A model generated the notes under the pieces. The model searched no databases. It was not told the origin of the DNA and worked only from the letters and a program-made list of their open reading frames with translations. A DNA stretch of 30,512 bases from a virus. Both the position numbers and the translations under genes were made by a program. The stretch covers positions 1-30,512 of the IMG/VR virus record IMGVR_UViG_3300030105_002630. One strand, written 5' to 3'. Shown in pieces: positions 1 to 7,531 of this stretch (position 1 is its first letter; the number at the start of each line of letters is the position of its first letter).

Positions 1-185
1 CCATTTGATTGTAGTACAGCGCCTGAAGCTCCTCCAACATTCCATTGATAAGTTGATCCTGGGGTGTTTGTAACAAAGTATTGTTCGCCTATAGCACTAG
101 CACACACTGTGTCTGCATTGGTGGTTATTTGTGCTTGTGTTTGTAGTCCAAGTAAGACTAATAATAATAATAATACTTTTTTCAT
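1..185 (-). CDS. Secreted Bacteroidota-type surface protein, N-terminal fragment
   Basis: The first 61-62 residues of a protein that runs off the left edge of the window. It starts MKK followed by a long Leu/Val stretch and a signal-peptidase-like TQAQ site near residue 19. The mature part begins ITTNADTVCAS and contains YQWNVGGASG. This style is common at the start of Bacteroidota surface proteins with PKD-like repeats that end in gliding-motility or T9SS C-terminal domains, but the C-terminus is not visible. The leader is A-rich without a Shine-Dalgarno sequence, as for the neighbouring lipoprotein 18 bases upstream. Export by Sec is well supported; the function is unknown. Confidence 0.7.
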   Translation of the reverse strand, partial: MKKVLLLLLVLLGLQTQAQITTNADTVCASAIGEQYFVTNTPGSTYQWNVGGASGAVLQSN

Positions 186-203
186 AATTTTATTTTTGTT
201 TTA

Positions 204-728
204 TTAAAGTTTTGTAAGCCATACTCTAGCTCTTAAGTTATTGTTATGGTCTTTGATAATTGTTTTTACTTTCATCTTAATACCATCATTTTGTACGACT
301 CTAAATTTACATTGTGTAAACTGATTATCTGGTATTCTATCTACTAATTTAAAAGTATTTGGTTGATTTGTCGGAACCATGGTACCACTTCTACAAAAGC
401 TAAACTCACCGGTAATTGGATTCATTCTAGATACTTTAAAACTAGTACCATCAAAATGCCAACGCTGTATATTTGGTAATGCCTCTGCCTTTTTATACGG
501 TCCTACTAAAAAGTTAGAAGCTCCCCATGTACCAGCTACCCATTGAATAGCTACCCTTTCCCAAACACCTGTTAGGGCTAGCTTTGTTACATAGTTCTCT
601 TCGTTTTCAAAGTCTAAATCTCTCTTTACTTCAAATCCACGTGTATAATTCTCCTCTAAAGGAGCTGTGTCTGGTTTCTTGCATCCTACTAATGCAACTG
701 TCATTATTAATAATAATATTTTTTTCAT
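204..728 (-). CDS. Putative lipoprotein, lipocalin-like start
   Basis: A 174-residue protein with a short hydrophobic signal and a lipobox-like LVGC ending at Cys16, followed by KKPD, so it is predicted to be lipid-anchored. The mature part is rich in beta-strand-like segments and has an LTGVWERV motif near residue 51, reminiscent of the GxW motif of lipocalins and lipocalin-like Bacteroidota lipoproteins. That similarity is weak. Two further Cys are present, in the FCRSG and QCKF segments. There is no SD before the ATG, only an A-rich leader. It follows the largest intergenic gap here and precedes another exported protein, so the pair may act at the host envelope, for example in superinfection exclusion; this is inference. 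Confidence 0.75.
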   Translation of the reverse strand: MKKILLLIMTVALVGCKKPDTAPLEENYTRGFEVKRDLDFENEENYVTKLALTGVWERVAIQWVAGTWGASNFLVGPYKKAEALPNIQRWHFDGTSFKVSRMNPITGEFSFCRSGTMVPTNQPNTFKLVDRIPDNQFTQCKFRVVQNDGIKMKVKTIIKDHNNNLRARVWLTKL

Positions 729-752
729 TGTTATTTTGTTTTGGTTTTAAAA

Positions 753-867
753 AATCAAGGCTCTTTTCGACTCCAATCAAATGCTGACATAGTTCTTCTT
801 CGCATATAAATTGATAGGAATTGATAATAGTTCAAGCAAGAAACTATAAAAATCACTTTCCTTGATT
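753..867 (-). ncRNA. Possible structured RNA (three-way junction) or complex terminator
   Basis: This 137-base gap, the largest in the window, can fold on the transcribed strand. An 8-bp closing stem pairs 860-867 with 753-760 (AATCAAGG with CCTTGATT). Inside are a hairpin pairing 842-847 with 827-832 (ATAGTT with AACTAT) and a longer arm pairing 811-815 with 776-780, 802-805 with 781-784, and 817-818 with 773-774. The 3' side of the closing stem runs directly into six T residues, as in an intrinsic terminator. The 5' side overlaps the stop codon of the ATPase gene. It is about 115 nt and lacks a T-arm, so it is not a normal tRNA. The folding was done by eye. Confidence 0.3.
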
Positions 868-1990
868 ATTTATTTTCATCTATATTAAAAATATCTTGGT
901 CTTCAGTTGCCATATGTTTTTGAATAACTTGCTTTACAAAGGTTCTTTCTGAATCTGATCCTCCTGATGCATCAAAGAATGGTAACACTGCTACTTGGGT
1001 AGTTTCTGCTAAATCAAATCCATCTGATAATAATTCACACATTCTAACTGTCATACGAGTTGATATCATTGTGGATAGTTTACCTTCTTCAGATCTCCAT
1101 TCTTTTCTAGTTACATCTGCAATATCTGCAACCGATCGTAATAGTTCATCAGACAAATTCTGGTATCTGTTACCTAACAATGATAATTCTTGTTCTAAAC
1201 TTAAAATATCTACTTCAATAATTTCAAATCGATCCATCAAAGCTCTATCTAATACTCTAGTAGAAGTATATTCCGTACCAATATTAGCCGTTGCTATAAA
1301 TGAAACCCCTTTAGCTACATTAATTACAGGAGAGTCAAATGATTCGTCTAATCTCAAATATCTTTGTTCCTCATCCAACACAGTCATTAATATATTCCAT
1401 GCTTCTGGATGTGCTCTCGATAACTCATCTAATAAAATAATTGCATTCTCAGTTTCTAGTGCCTTAACAAACGGAGACTTATCAAACAATGTCTCACCAT
1501 CTTTAAAATGGGTATTACCAATTAGAGTTGATCTAGGATCTTGAGTAGCACCCAAATTAAAATAAAAGAATGGTTGATTGGTTGCTTCTGGTAATGACTT
1601 TGCTGCTTGAGTTTTACCACAACCTGCAGGTCCTACCATCATTATATTTTTACCTCGAACTACCGATCTAATTAAATACTTCCATTTAGTATCTGACATT
1701 TCTAAGTTAGCTGGCTTAATTGATGGTGCATTTTTAATAAATGCAATTACCGGATCATTGTCTTTAATTTTTGCCTTTGGGACATCAACTGTAGTTTCTG
1801 AAGTTACGTTAGATAATTCAATACGTTTACCTCTTCCAGTATCTTCATTAAATTCTAATCCTTGACCATTTTCATATGCTTTCTTGATCATATCTGGTCT
1901 AAACAAATGTGTAATATGTTTACCATCAAATGTAAAGACAACTAAATTTCCATCTAACTCTTTAATACTTCCTTGAATCTTTTCTTTCAT
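866..1990 (-). CDS. MoxR/CobS-like AAA+ ATPase
   Basis: A 374-residue AAA+ ATPase. The first ~85 residues form a phage-specific N-terminal region. The ATPase core follows with a Walker A motif GPAGCGKT near residue 120, Walker B AIILLDE near 188, a sensor-1 FIATAN near 232, and an arginine-rich LDRALMDRFE just after it. The order matches MoxR-family ATPases and the CobS-like ATPases common in marine T4-like phages. MoxR proteins usually work as chaperones that mature partner proteins, often with a VWA-domain partner; none is visible here. The ATG at 1990 is followed by KEKIQGSIKEL, and the upstream gap of 67 bases is very AT-rich, so it may have its own promoter. The phage role is unknown. 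Confidence 0.88.
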   Translation of the reverse strand: MKEKIQGSIKELDGNLVVFTFDGKHITHLFRPDMIKKAYENGQGLEFNEDTGRGKRIELSNVTSETTVDVPKAKIKDNDPVIAFIKNAPSIKPANLEMSDTKWKYLIRSVVRGKNIMMVGPAGCGKTQAAKSLPEATNQPFFYFNLGATQDPRSTLIGNTHFKDGETLFDKSPFVKALETENAIILLDELSRAHPEAWNILMTVLDEEQRYLRLDESFDSPVINVAKGVSFIATANIGTEYTSTRVLDRALMDRFEIIEVDILSLEQELSLLGNRYQNLSDELLRSVADIADVTRKEWRSEEGKLSTMISTRMTVRMCELLSDGFDLAETTQVAVLPFFDASGGSDSERTFVKQVIQKHMATEDQDIFNIDENK

Positions 1991-2057
1991 AGCTTTAATT
2001 TAATAATTATACTAATAATATAGTTAAAAAATTGCAACTATCCAAGAAAAATTTAAA

Positions 2058-2297
2058 TTATTTTAAAGGATATAATCCTTCTAATAATTGCATCATATAT
2101 ACATTTATTAAATGATGTTTGTATTCAAGAGTTTCATCTAAATGCATTATTTTAGTAATATATTTACATATAGGACTATTTGGTTCAGTGGTTATAGCAT
2201 CACTTTTAATATATAGATCTGATACTCTTTCGGCACCATTTTCCTTAAATGCCGATATAATTACTTGTTTGCTTATATATCTTTTATGAAATCCCAT
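2058..2297 (-). CDS. Hypothetical small phage protein
   Basis: A 79-residue protein beginning MGFHKRYIS and ending LLEGLYPLK. It has no signal peptide, membrane segment or cysteine pair; its single Cys lies in the SPICKYI segment. The sequence looks largely alpha-helical, with a His/Tyr-rich second half (EYKHHLINVYMM). I do not recognise a family. It lies between the basic Cys protein upstream and the MoxR-like ATPase downstream, read in the same direction. Composition and clean reading make it a credible gene, but nothing supports a function. Confidence 0.65.
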   Translation of the reverse strand: MGFHKRYISKQVIISAFKENGAERVSDLYIKSDAITTEPNSPICKYITKIMHLDETLEYKHHLINVYMMQLLEGLYPLK

Positions 2298-2310
2298 AAC
2301 TTTTTATTTT

Positions 2311-2361
2311 TTATAACGATGTATCGGGATACCAATCATCCCACACATCTGGTTCTACCAT
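2311..2361 (-). CDS. Possible 16-residue micro-ORF
   Basis: An ATG overlaps the TAG stop of the upstream 117-residue gene (ATGGTAG), the same kind of overlap used by real genes here. It opens a short frame MVEPDVWDDWYPDTSL that ends before the next gene. Two Trp, one Tyr and five Asp in 16 residues are unusual for chance translation of AT-rich DNA. It could be a real microprotein, a remnant, or coincidence. Confidence 0.22.
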   Translation of the reverse strand: MVEPDVWDDWYPDTSL

Positions 2362-2708
2362 TTTTTGCATGACCAATACCCTGCTGTTGTTTTATCTTTC
2401 TTCTGATGGCATTTATGTCTAGCTCGGAAAGACTTTCTGGCTTTAGGATTATTCTTTCGTATACGCATTGTTTTTTGTCCAGCTTTCTTTGCTGAAGTTC
2501 CTCCGTGTCCAAAGTTAACTTTAATTACATTGCCTTTAGGATTTTTTACATATACTTTAAACTTTTTAACGTCGCCACGCGTTGGTTTATTTAATGTAAC
2601 TTTACGTCCTTTATATTCTGCTTCGGTTAATGATTCTCCAAGTACTCCTTCTCGTATATCTTTCATCATTGATAATCCACAAGCTTCGCAAATTGTTGTT
2701 TCTTCCAT
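2355..2708 (-). CDS. Basic Cys-containing phage protein, possible processed head protein
   Basis: A 117-residue, strongly basic protein. The N-terminus has a CEAC pair (residues 8-11). At residues 26-31 there is ESLTEA, a perfect LxE|A site for a T4-type prohead protease. The C-terminal half, with RKSFRARHKC, KKDKTT and GYWSCKKW, resembles short Lys/Cys-rich modules seen in marine phage proteins, here used alone. High charge would suit DNA contact inside a capsid, as for T4 internal proteins; this is inference. An AGGA ribosome site lies about 9 bases before the ATG. The gene follows the metallopeptidase immediately. The family resemblance is from memory of similar phage sequences. Confidence 0.72.
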   Translation of the reverse strand: MEETTICEACGLSMMKDIREGVLGESLTEAEYKGRKVTLNKPTRGDVKKFKVYVKNPKGNVIKVNFGHGGTSAKKAGQKTMRIRKNNPKARKSFRARHKCHQKKDKTTAGYWSCKKW

Positions 2709-2709
2709 A

Positions 2710-3483
2710 TTATAATTCCTGTCTTATTCCTAGTTTAGGTAACATTGTTCTCCAACGCTTTAATATTATTTCTTTTTGTTCGGCAGTCATGGTGCCATTG
2801 TTAACCCATATATCTAAATAAGTATTAACTACTAATGCAAAAGGCTTACGCTCTTTCTTTGCTCTAGTATATAATCCTTGTATCATTGCCGGCTGTTCTT
2901 TTTGTAACAAGAAATATTGATATTTATCAATCTCCCCACGATCAATTTTCTCTCTACGAGTAGCATCTGATCTCAAATATTTACCCTGCATAACATTCCA
3001 ACCACTTTGTGTTGTATGTTCTATTTCGTGTCGCAAAACATCTTTAAGATTCATAGAAACTTCTGAAAGTATATCCGGATATTCAACAGGATCAATTTCA
3101 AATCTAATTTCTATGAGTGGTGGACTATCAACTTTAGACGGATCTTTAGCAGAGTCATTAAATGCATCTCCTCCTACACGATAATCATCTAGACCTTCTA
3201 CCCATTGAACTTTAAGACTTAAAAAAAATTCTAATGGAATATCCAATGCTTCTACTTCTTCAAAATATATCTCGGGTTGTAAATCTCGGCCGCTATCATC
3301 TGCTGCAACTATATTTGGTACAGTTTCATTTTCTGTATAATATATTTTATGACCCGCAAATTTTCCGTCTGTAGATTGAGTTGAGGAGTAACTATTTTTA
3401 ACTACATTTAACAGTTTATTTGATAGCCTTGTAACTAAGCTGTCATATCGACCTTCTATAATTAATTTACTCAATGATATCAT
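2710..3483 (-). CDS. Putative HExxH metallopeptidase with capsid-targeting-like N-terminus
   Basis: A 257-residue protein. Residues 1-12 are MISLSKLIIEGR, which fits the tag shared across this region, with an IxE|G cut predicted after Glu10. A zinc-binding motif HEIEH lies at 152-156, after a helix rich in charged residues, and a candidate third ligand, Glu196, sits in the segment KEQPAMIQGLY. This layout is that of gluzincin-like peptidases. The start ATG overlaps the TGA stop of the upstream large metallopeptidase-like gene (ATGA), so the two are translationally coupled and may be made in a fixed ratio. The substrate is unknown: candidates are cell-wall crosslinks, head proteins or host proteins. 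Confidence 0.78.
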   Translation of the reverse strand: MISLSKLIIEGRYDSLVTRLSNKLLNVVKNSYSSTQSTDGKFAGHKIYYTENETVPNIVAADDSGRDLQPEIYFEEVEALDIPLEFFLSLKVQWVEGLDDYRVGGDAFNDSAKDPSKVDSPPLIEIRFEIDPVEYPDILSEVSMNLKDVLRHEIEHTTQSGWNVMQGKYLRSDATRREKIDRGEIDKYQYFLLQKEQPAMIQGLYTRAKKERKPFALVVNTYLDIWVNNGTMTAEQKEIILKRWRTMLPKLGIRQEL

Positions 3484-5255
3484 AATAAATTTTTTAATTT
3501 TATGCGTTTAACTCTATTAATAGATCTATTAATAGATATCCACTCACTTAATTTATTGGTTTGTGTTTTTAAATTGTTAACTTGTTTTGCTATTTGCGTC
3601 CTTAATGTTTTTAATCCTGCAGGATCTTTTTTTGACATCGCGTCAAAAAACATTTTAATATCCGCTCGTTCATATCCTAGTATATCAGCAGCATCATCGC
3701 TCCATTGGGTATCTACTCCTTTAGCCCAATTTTCTATTTGATTTAATGCAGATAATGTTTTTTGTTTTCCTATTAAATATCCTTTCTGTTTTGTAGTTTT
3801 AACCATATGACCTAAAACTTGCGGTGTAATTGCATTAACTTCAAATGGATGGAGATAATATGTATTCCAGAATGTTTTACCTGCATCAGCTGGATCTTTT
3901 GAAAGATTGAAACTAGTATATGCTGGTAAATTTTTATCGCTTGGGCTATATCTTGCAGCTAATTTAGGACTAACAAATGAGGGATCTTTAATATGTGCAA
4001 GTTCATGAACAATAATACTTTCAATTTCGGCTTCTGAACGTTGTTTAACAAAATTAACATCGAATATTATTTTATTTTCAGGAAATCCGTAATGTTTAGG
4101 TGTAGCCCAAGCTCTTGTATATCCTCGTTTCCACATATCTGGGTAGTCTTTTTTTACGTCTATGACTTCCATTGTTACATCTACTAATTGATTTTTTGGT
4201 GTTTTTGATACAAATTTTGTCTTCATTAAACCTTTACTTTTGGCTGCTTTGGCTAATAAATCTGCTATTTCTAGGTCGGCAGCTGAAAATTTAATACCTT
4301 GGGTTATTGCGTATTTTGGATTTATTGATTTTCTTGATAAATCTAATACATCATCAAATTTATATGTTCTGTTTAATACTTTAGATTTAATAGTAGCAAT
4401 CTCTGTTGGACTTAGAGTTTTTAACCATTTATTGATACCTTTATCAGCATGTAATTGTTTCATTACTGACAATGGTAATGCCAATTCTTTTTTGATTATA
4501 TTTTGGTTTTTTAATAATTCATTTATTATTACCTGCTCTTTAGGTGTTAACTGTTGTTTATTTACAATTTTCCTAGCTAGTTTAGCAGCTACGTTAGCTG
4601 TTAATTTTTTAACAATTGGTATTCGTTTTACAATAGCACCAACACCTGGTAATAATCCGAATATTGCAGCTAGTCCTGCAGCCTGCTTATTGTCTTGTTT
4701 ATAATATGCATATGAATCTATTAACATAAATCCAGAACTTACTAACAATCCAATAATTGGTATAAATGCAGTTGCAAATGCCAATCCCTCCAATATTTCA
4801 TGTGGCATCATTGTTAACATTTTTATAGGAGCTAGATCTTTATAGCTAAGTCCTTTACTTAATTCTTTTTTAAGTTCAGGTGATGTCCACTTTTCGCCGC
4901 CTCTCCCAAACTCAGATCGATATTCACTAAAAACTTTATCGCCATATGGATATACAGTCCATGCATATGATGATGGAGATGATATATTCATTAAATGATC
5001 TAATACAACTTTATTTTGATTAAAATTATCTAAAAAACTTACTAAATATTCTCCAAGTCCCCTACCATCTGTTAATTTAATTAGCTGTTGTTCTACCTGT
5101 TCTAATTGAGTTTCATTTTTTATAGACTTTACTGCATTGATTGCATCAGATTCATTATCATATGTATAACCCTTTGCATAATAAATTTTATTAGCAATTT
5201 TTTTAGCGTTAAACTTTGTAGACTGTTCTTTTATTATGTTACTGAGCTTCATCAT
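3480..5255 (-). CDS. Large tagged protein: membrane hairpin plus HExxH metallopeptidase
   Basis: A 591-residue protein starting MMKLSNIIKEQS, a predicted capsid-targeting tag with an IxE cut after Glu10. Residues 15-80 form a helical module (KKIANKIYYAKGYT, then DGRGLGEYL). Residues about 150-215 hold two hydrophobic stretches separated by a polar turn, with FIPIIG and LLPGVG motifs, as in the pre-toxin regions of polymorphic toxins. The C-terminal part carries HELAH at 417-421 and a likely third zinc ligand, Glu472, in LHPFEVNA. The protein could therefore be a membrane-inserting, zinc-dependent peptidase carried in the virion; this is inference. The last residues, IKLKNLL, resemble the tag consensus but are C-terminal. 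The stop overlaps the next start. Confidence 0.82.
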   Translation of the reverse strand: MMKLSNIIKEQSTKFNAKKIANKIYYAKGYTYDNESDAINAVKSIKNETQLEQVEQQLIKLTDGRGLGEYLVSFLDNFNQNKVVLDHLMNISSPSSYAWTVYPYGDKVFSEYRSEFGRGGEKWTSPELKKELSKGLSYKDLAPIKMLTMMPHEILEGLAFATAFIPIIGLLVSSGFMLIDSYAYYKQDNKQAAGLAAIFGLLPGVGAIVKRIPIVKKLTANVAAKLARKIVNKQQLTPKEQVIINELLKNQNIIKKELALPLSVMKQLHADKGINKWLKTLSPTEIATIKSKVLNRTYKFDDVLDLSRKSINPKYAITQGIKFSAADLEIADLLAKAAKSKGLMKTKFVSKTPKNQLVDVTMEVIDVKKDYPDMWKRGYTRAWATPKHYGFPENKIIFDVNFVKQRSEAEIESIIVHELAHIKDPSFVSPKLAARYSPSDKNLPAYTSFNLSKDPADAGKTFWNTYYLHPFEVNAITPQVLGHMVKTTKQKGYLIGKQKTLSALNQIENWAKGVDTQWSDDAADILGYERADIKMFFDAMSKKDPAGLKTLRTQIAKQVNNLKTQTNKLSEWISINRSINRVKRIKLKNLL

Positions 5256-5271
5256 AGTACACTAATAAATA

Positions 5272-5820
5272 TCACTCAAGTAAATTATAGTTCCAATAAC
5301 GTTCCTTGTCTTGATTATAAGGATTACCACTTTGTTGATAGTAACAATTAATACAAAGCATCTGTAAATTCTCTATGCAATGATTGGTTATATCACCATC
5401 GATATGATCTAATCGAAGTGGTACAGTGTCATCGGTTATTCGACGTTCTGCATACCCACAACTGTTACATGACTCTGGAAGAATAGCAAGTGCTAAAAGT
5501 CTATTGCGAAGTTTCCATACAGGATACTTAGGATGTTTACCTGTTAATATATTGTCTATAGAATATATTCCTTTATTGGCTTTTACTACATCTTTTGGTA
5601 TTCCAACACCAAATTGATTTTTATGAAGCTCATACAATGTTTTATCAGTGTCTCGATCAATATACATCTTAGCATATTTTTTATATGAAGTAAATGATAT
5701 TTTCAAGAAGCGAGCTGCTGCAGCATTGGACTTTGTGTTTTCCATTGCATAGCGAATGTCTGTTTCAGGGACATTTAACGCAGTTCGACCTTGACCATAT
5801 ACGTACTTATATTCACTCAT
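5272..5820 (-). CDS. HNH endonuclease
   Basis: A 182-residue protein. The N-terminal 50 residues contain a helix-turn-helix-like segment (SNAAAARFLKIS then SYKKYAKMY) that probably binds DNA. The C-terminal part is an HNH nuclease with structural CNSC and CINC zinc pairs around the core LRLDHIDGD and NHCIENLQMLC, supplying the His and Asn residues expected of the fold. It probably nicks or cuts DNA, either as a free-standing homing endonuclease or as a phage DNA-processing enzyme. It lacks the tag seen on its neighbours. Its start overlaps the upstream stop as TAATG, which argues for stable integration in the gene string. Confidence 0.85.
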   Translation of the reverse strand: MSEYKYVYGQGRTALNVPETDIRYAMENTKSNAAAARFLKISFTSYKKYAKMYIDRDTDKTLYELHKNQFGVGIPKDVVKANKGIYSIDNILTGKHPKYPVWKLRNRLLALAILPESCNSCGYAERRITDDTVPLRLDHIDGDITNHCIENLQMLCINCYYQQSGNPYNQDKERYWNYNLLE

Positions 5821-6206
5821 TAATATACTTTACGCTTCTTTAAAAATTCTACAGTATCTCGTACTGACGTTTTAGTTTTATATAAATCTTGTAATTCTAC
5901 TTGTAAATTAGATGTTAAATCTTTAAATGTTCTAGAATAAACTCCACTACGAGTTTGAACTTTGTCTATCCAATATGAATATACCGGGTATAAATCATTG
6001 AATTGATCTGTTGCTGTTCTATTTTCTACATGTTCAATCTGATCTTTTAGTGGCCATAAGTGAAATGGAACATTTGGATCCTTTCGTCGACCTGGTAATT
6101 GTTCGGTATGTTTATTTCTACGTTCATTTCTTGTTATGAACTTGTCCATTAAATTTGCGGATCTGTCTTTTGGTGACTCACCAGAGTGTGCTGCTTTCTT
6201 ACCCAT
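5820..6206 (-). CDS. Hypothetical basic protein
   Basis: A 128-residue protein that I do not recognise. The first 50 residues are polar and rich in Lys, Arg and Asn (AAHSGESPKDRS, then NERRNKHTEQLPGRRKDP), probably disordered. The rest looks helical, with FHLWPLKDQIEH and a Tyr-rich VYSYWIDKVQ. It has no cysteine, membrane segment or signal. The start overlaps the upstream stop by 8 bases, and its stop overlaps the HNH start, so it belongs to a tightly packed string running from the UVR-motif gene to the HNH gene. A DNA-associated or assembly role would fit, but nothing specific supports one. Confidence 0.68.
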   Translation of the reverse strand: MGKKAAHSGESPKDRSANLMDKFITRNERRNKHTEQLPGRRKDPNVPFHLWPLKDQIEHVENRTATDQFNDLYPVYSYWIDKVQTRSGVYSRTFKDLTSNLQVELQDLYKTKTSVRDTVEFLKKRKVY

Positions 6207-6387
6207 CGATTGGTTTATTTTTATTTGTTAATATAACTATTTGTTTCCAAACATCTTCGGCTCGGTATATATATTTTTTAAATTTTACGATATCCTGTTG
6301 TTTTCTTACAATCTGTGCCTTCTTTAGTGTTCGGTGATACTTGGCATGAAGAATTCCTATTCGTATTTTTCTTAAATATTTAAACAT
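6199..6387 (-). CDS. Hypothetical small basic protein
   Basis: A 62-residue, strongly basic, apparently all-helical protein (KYLRKIRIGILHAKYH, then KKAQIVRKQQDIVKFKKY). I recognise no family. It overlaps the ClpS-like gene upstream and the 128-residue gene downstream by 8 bases each, so its translation is probably coupled to both. Position next to a ClpS-like adaptor raises the idea of a small partner protein, but that is only context. Confidence 0.6.
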   Translation of the reverse strand: MFKYLRKIRIGILHAKYHRTLKKAQIVRKQQDIVKFKKYIYRAEDVWKQIVILTNKNKPIDG

Positions 6388-6670
6388 TTCGTTGTTGTTT
6401 TTTCATTGTAACTGTTAACCCAGCTTCTATTAAATGATCTTTTATATTAGAACATATGTTATACTTGTCTACAACAATTGAACATCGTTTTGTATTATGT
6501 GTTAGCAAAGCACATTGATTTGCTTGATATTCATTGTGACCACAAATTTCAACTAAACATGTTATAACATGATCAAAACTAATTGTTTGATCGTTGTGGA
6601 GTATTAATTCCCACGTTCCTCGTTTAGTTAATTTCTTCTTGGACATCTCGTATAATTGCACATTGTTCAT
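6380..6670 (-). CDS. clpS: ClpS-like protease adaptor
   Basis: A 96-residue protein matching the ClpS fold through most of its length. The segment ELILHNDQTISFDHVITCL corresponds to the conserved NDxxT/xFV start of ClpS. CALLTHNTKRCSIVV aligns with the His-containing helix and strand, and IKDHLIEAGLTVTM with the C-terminal strand. Cellular ClpS binds N-terminal destabilising residues and delivers proteins to ClpA or ClpC for ClpP degradation. The His and Asn that line the N-degron pocket appear retained. A phage copy may redirect host proteolysis or speed turnover of chosen proteins; this is inference. An internal ATG at 6646 (MSKKKLTKRG) is an alternative start. It overlaps the upstream UVR-motif gene. 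Confidence 0.8.
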   Translation of the reverse strand: MNNVQLYEMSKKKLTKRGTWELILHNDQTISFDHVITCLVEICGHNEYQANQCALLTHNTKRCSIVVDKYNICSNIKDHLIEAGLTVTMKKQQRNV

Positions 6671-6812
6671 ATAACTCTAACTCTTCTGCATATTGCAATG
6701 ATTCTGATAGAAACTTATTTTTACGTGTATTATCCCATCTATTCGGCCATTCCCAATTATCAGTTTTCATATGATTAATTGATTGAATAAATAATTGTTC
6801 TACGTAATTCAT
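6624..6812 (-). CDS. Small UVR-motif protein
   Basis: A 62-residue protein from the ATG at 6812 (MNYVEQLF); an upstream in-frame ATG at 6836 would add eight residues. The C-terminal 25 residues, with YAEELELYEQCAIIRDVQEEI, fit the UVR motif, a helical hairpin found in UvrB, UvrC, ClpC and the ClpC-activating adaptor McsA. The N-terminal part has a Trp-rich NWEWPNRWDNTR segment. The gene overlaps the ClpS-like gene by 23 or 47 bases depending on the ClpS start. A UVR motif beside a ClpS homologue suggests a shared role in controlling a Clp machine, but a repair-related role is also possible. Confidence 0.65.
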   Translation of the reverse strand: MNYVEQLFIQSINHMKTDNWEWPNRWDNTRKNKFLSESLQYAEELELYEQCAIIRDVQEEIN

Positions 6813-6874
6813 TGTTTTATAACTGCCTGTATACATATTAATATAATAGTAAATATATTGAAAATAACCAAATA

Positions 6875-7531
6875 TTATCTAAGTTTAAGCTTCTGGCCAG
6901 GCTTAATAGGCGTATCTATGTTTATTCCATTTGCTTTGGCAATAGTTAACATTGTTATACCTTTTGGTTGCTTTGATGCAATTGATGATAACGTGTCACC
7001 GTCTTGAACTATATATACCTTAAGACTGTCAGCATAATATTTAAATTTACCATAATTCCAACCCATTCTGGTTTTAACACCAGGATCGCCTTTTTTATAT
7101 TCATTGTGATTGATATATTCTTTAGCAGCTTCTTGCCATTTATTTTGTTTCATTAATTTTACAGTGTTGTGTGTTACTATTAATTCCCCACGAAACATTG
7201 CATTAACTAATGCTTGTTGTACATATCTTGGTAAAGAGTTAATGTCAATACCCAATAGATTTTTAATTTTATATATTGCTTTATCTATATCGTCTTTTAA
7301 AAGATTTGTTGCATATTTTTCTGTAATACCTTTGCTAAAATCTTCTCCAGATTGTATCTTATGGCCATATGCAATAGTTTTTGCTCCGCCTTCTACACTC
7401 TTATGTGGATACCATAATTTCTTTTTACTGTTCCATCCTGACATTACTGAGTTTTCAAATTGTTTCATTAACTTAAGAAAACTACCAGTAGCGATAATTG
7501 ATTCATTTAATATATTACTAAGTCGTATCAT
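6875..7531 (-). CDS. Lysozyme-like protein with LysM domain and capsid-targeting-like tag
   Basis: A 218-residue protein. The first residues, MIRLSNILNES, fit the regional tag with an LxE cut after Glu10. Residues about 20-165 resemble GH24 phage lysozymes: a candidate catalytic Glu26 in QFENSV, then GGAKTIAYGHKI matching the TIGIGH region of T4 lysozyme, and NAMFRGE further on. The catalytic Asp position is less clear because of an insertion. Residues about 170-218 are a LysM peptidoglycan-binding domain (YIVQDGDTLSSIA, ending PGQKLKLR). A lysozyme packaged in the particle would act during entry, unlike the untagged amidase at 19805-20722. The start overlaps the upstream stop (ATGA). Confidence 0.82.
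   Translation of the reverse strand: MIRLSNILNESIIATGSFLKLMKQFENSVMSGWNSKKKLWYPHKSVEGGAKTIAYGHKIQSGEDFSKGITEKYATNLLKDDIDKAIYKIKNLLGIDINSLPRYVQQALVNAMFRGELIVTHNTVKLMKQNKWQEAAKEYINHNEYKKGDPGVKTRMGWNYGKFKYYADSLKVYIVQDGDTLSSIASKQPKGITMLTIAKANGINIDTPIKPGQKLKLR

Noticed and set aside
753-867. tRNA or split tRNA
   Set aside because: A 7-8 bp closing stem looks like an acceptor stem, but the element is about 115 nt, lacks a T-arm motif and has arms of the wrong size.
1071-1544. Plus-strand open frame of 157 codons
   Set aside because: Entirely antisense to the AAA+ ATPase core, whose motifs are clear. The Ser-rich product is typical of a shadow frame.
3480-3520. C-terminal IKLKNLL of the 591-residue protein as a second targeting tag
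   Set aside because: It resembles the tag core but is at the C-terminus, lacks the xE cut site, and could be chance in a Lys/Leu-rich helix.
4240-4704. Plus-strand open frame of 154 codons
   Set aside because: Antisense to the large tagged metallopeptidase gene; hydrophobic composition mirrors the other strand.
5211-5255. Plus-strand or internal alternative start for the 591-residue protein
   Set aside because: The second Met at 5252 is possible, but both starts keep the tag, so the choice does not change the reading.
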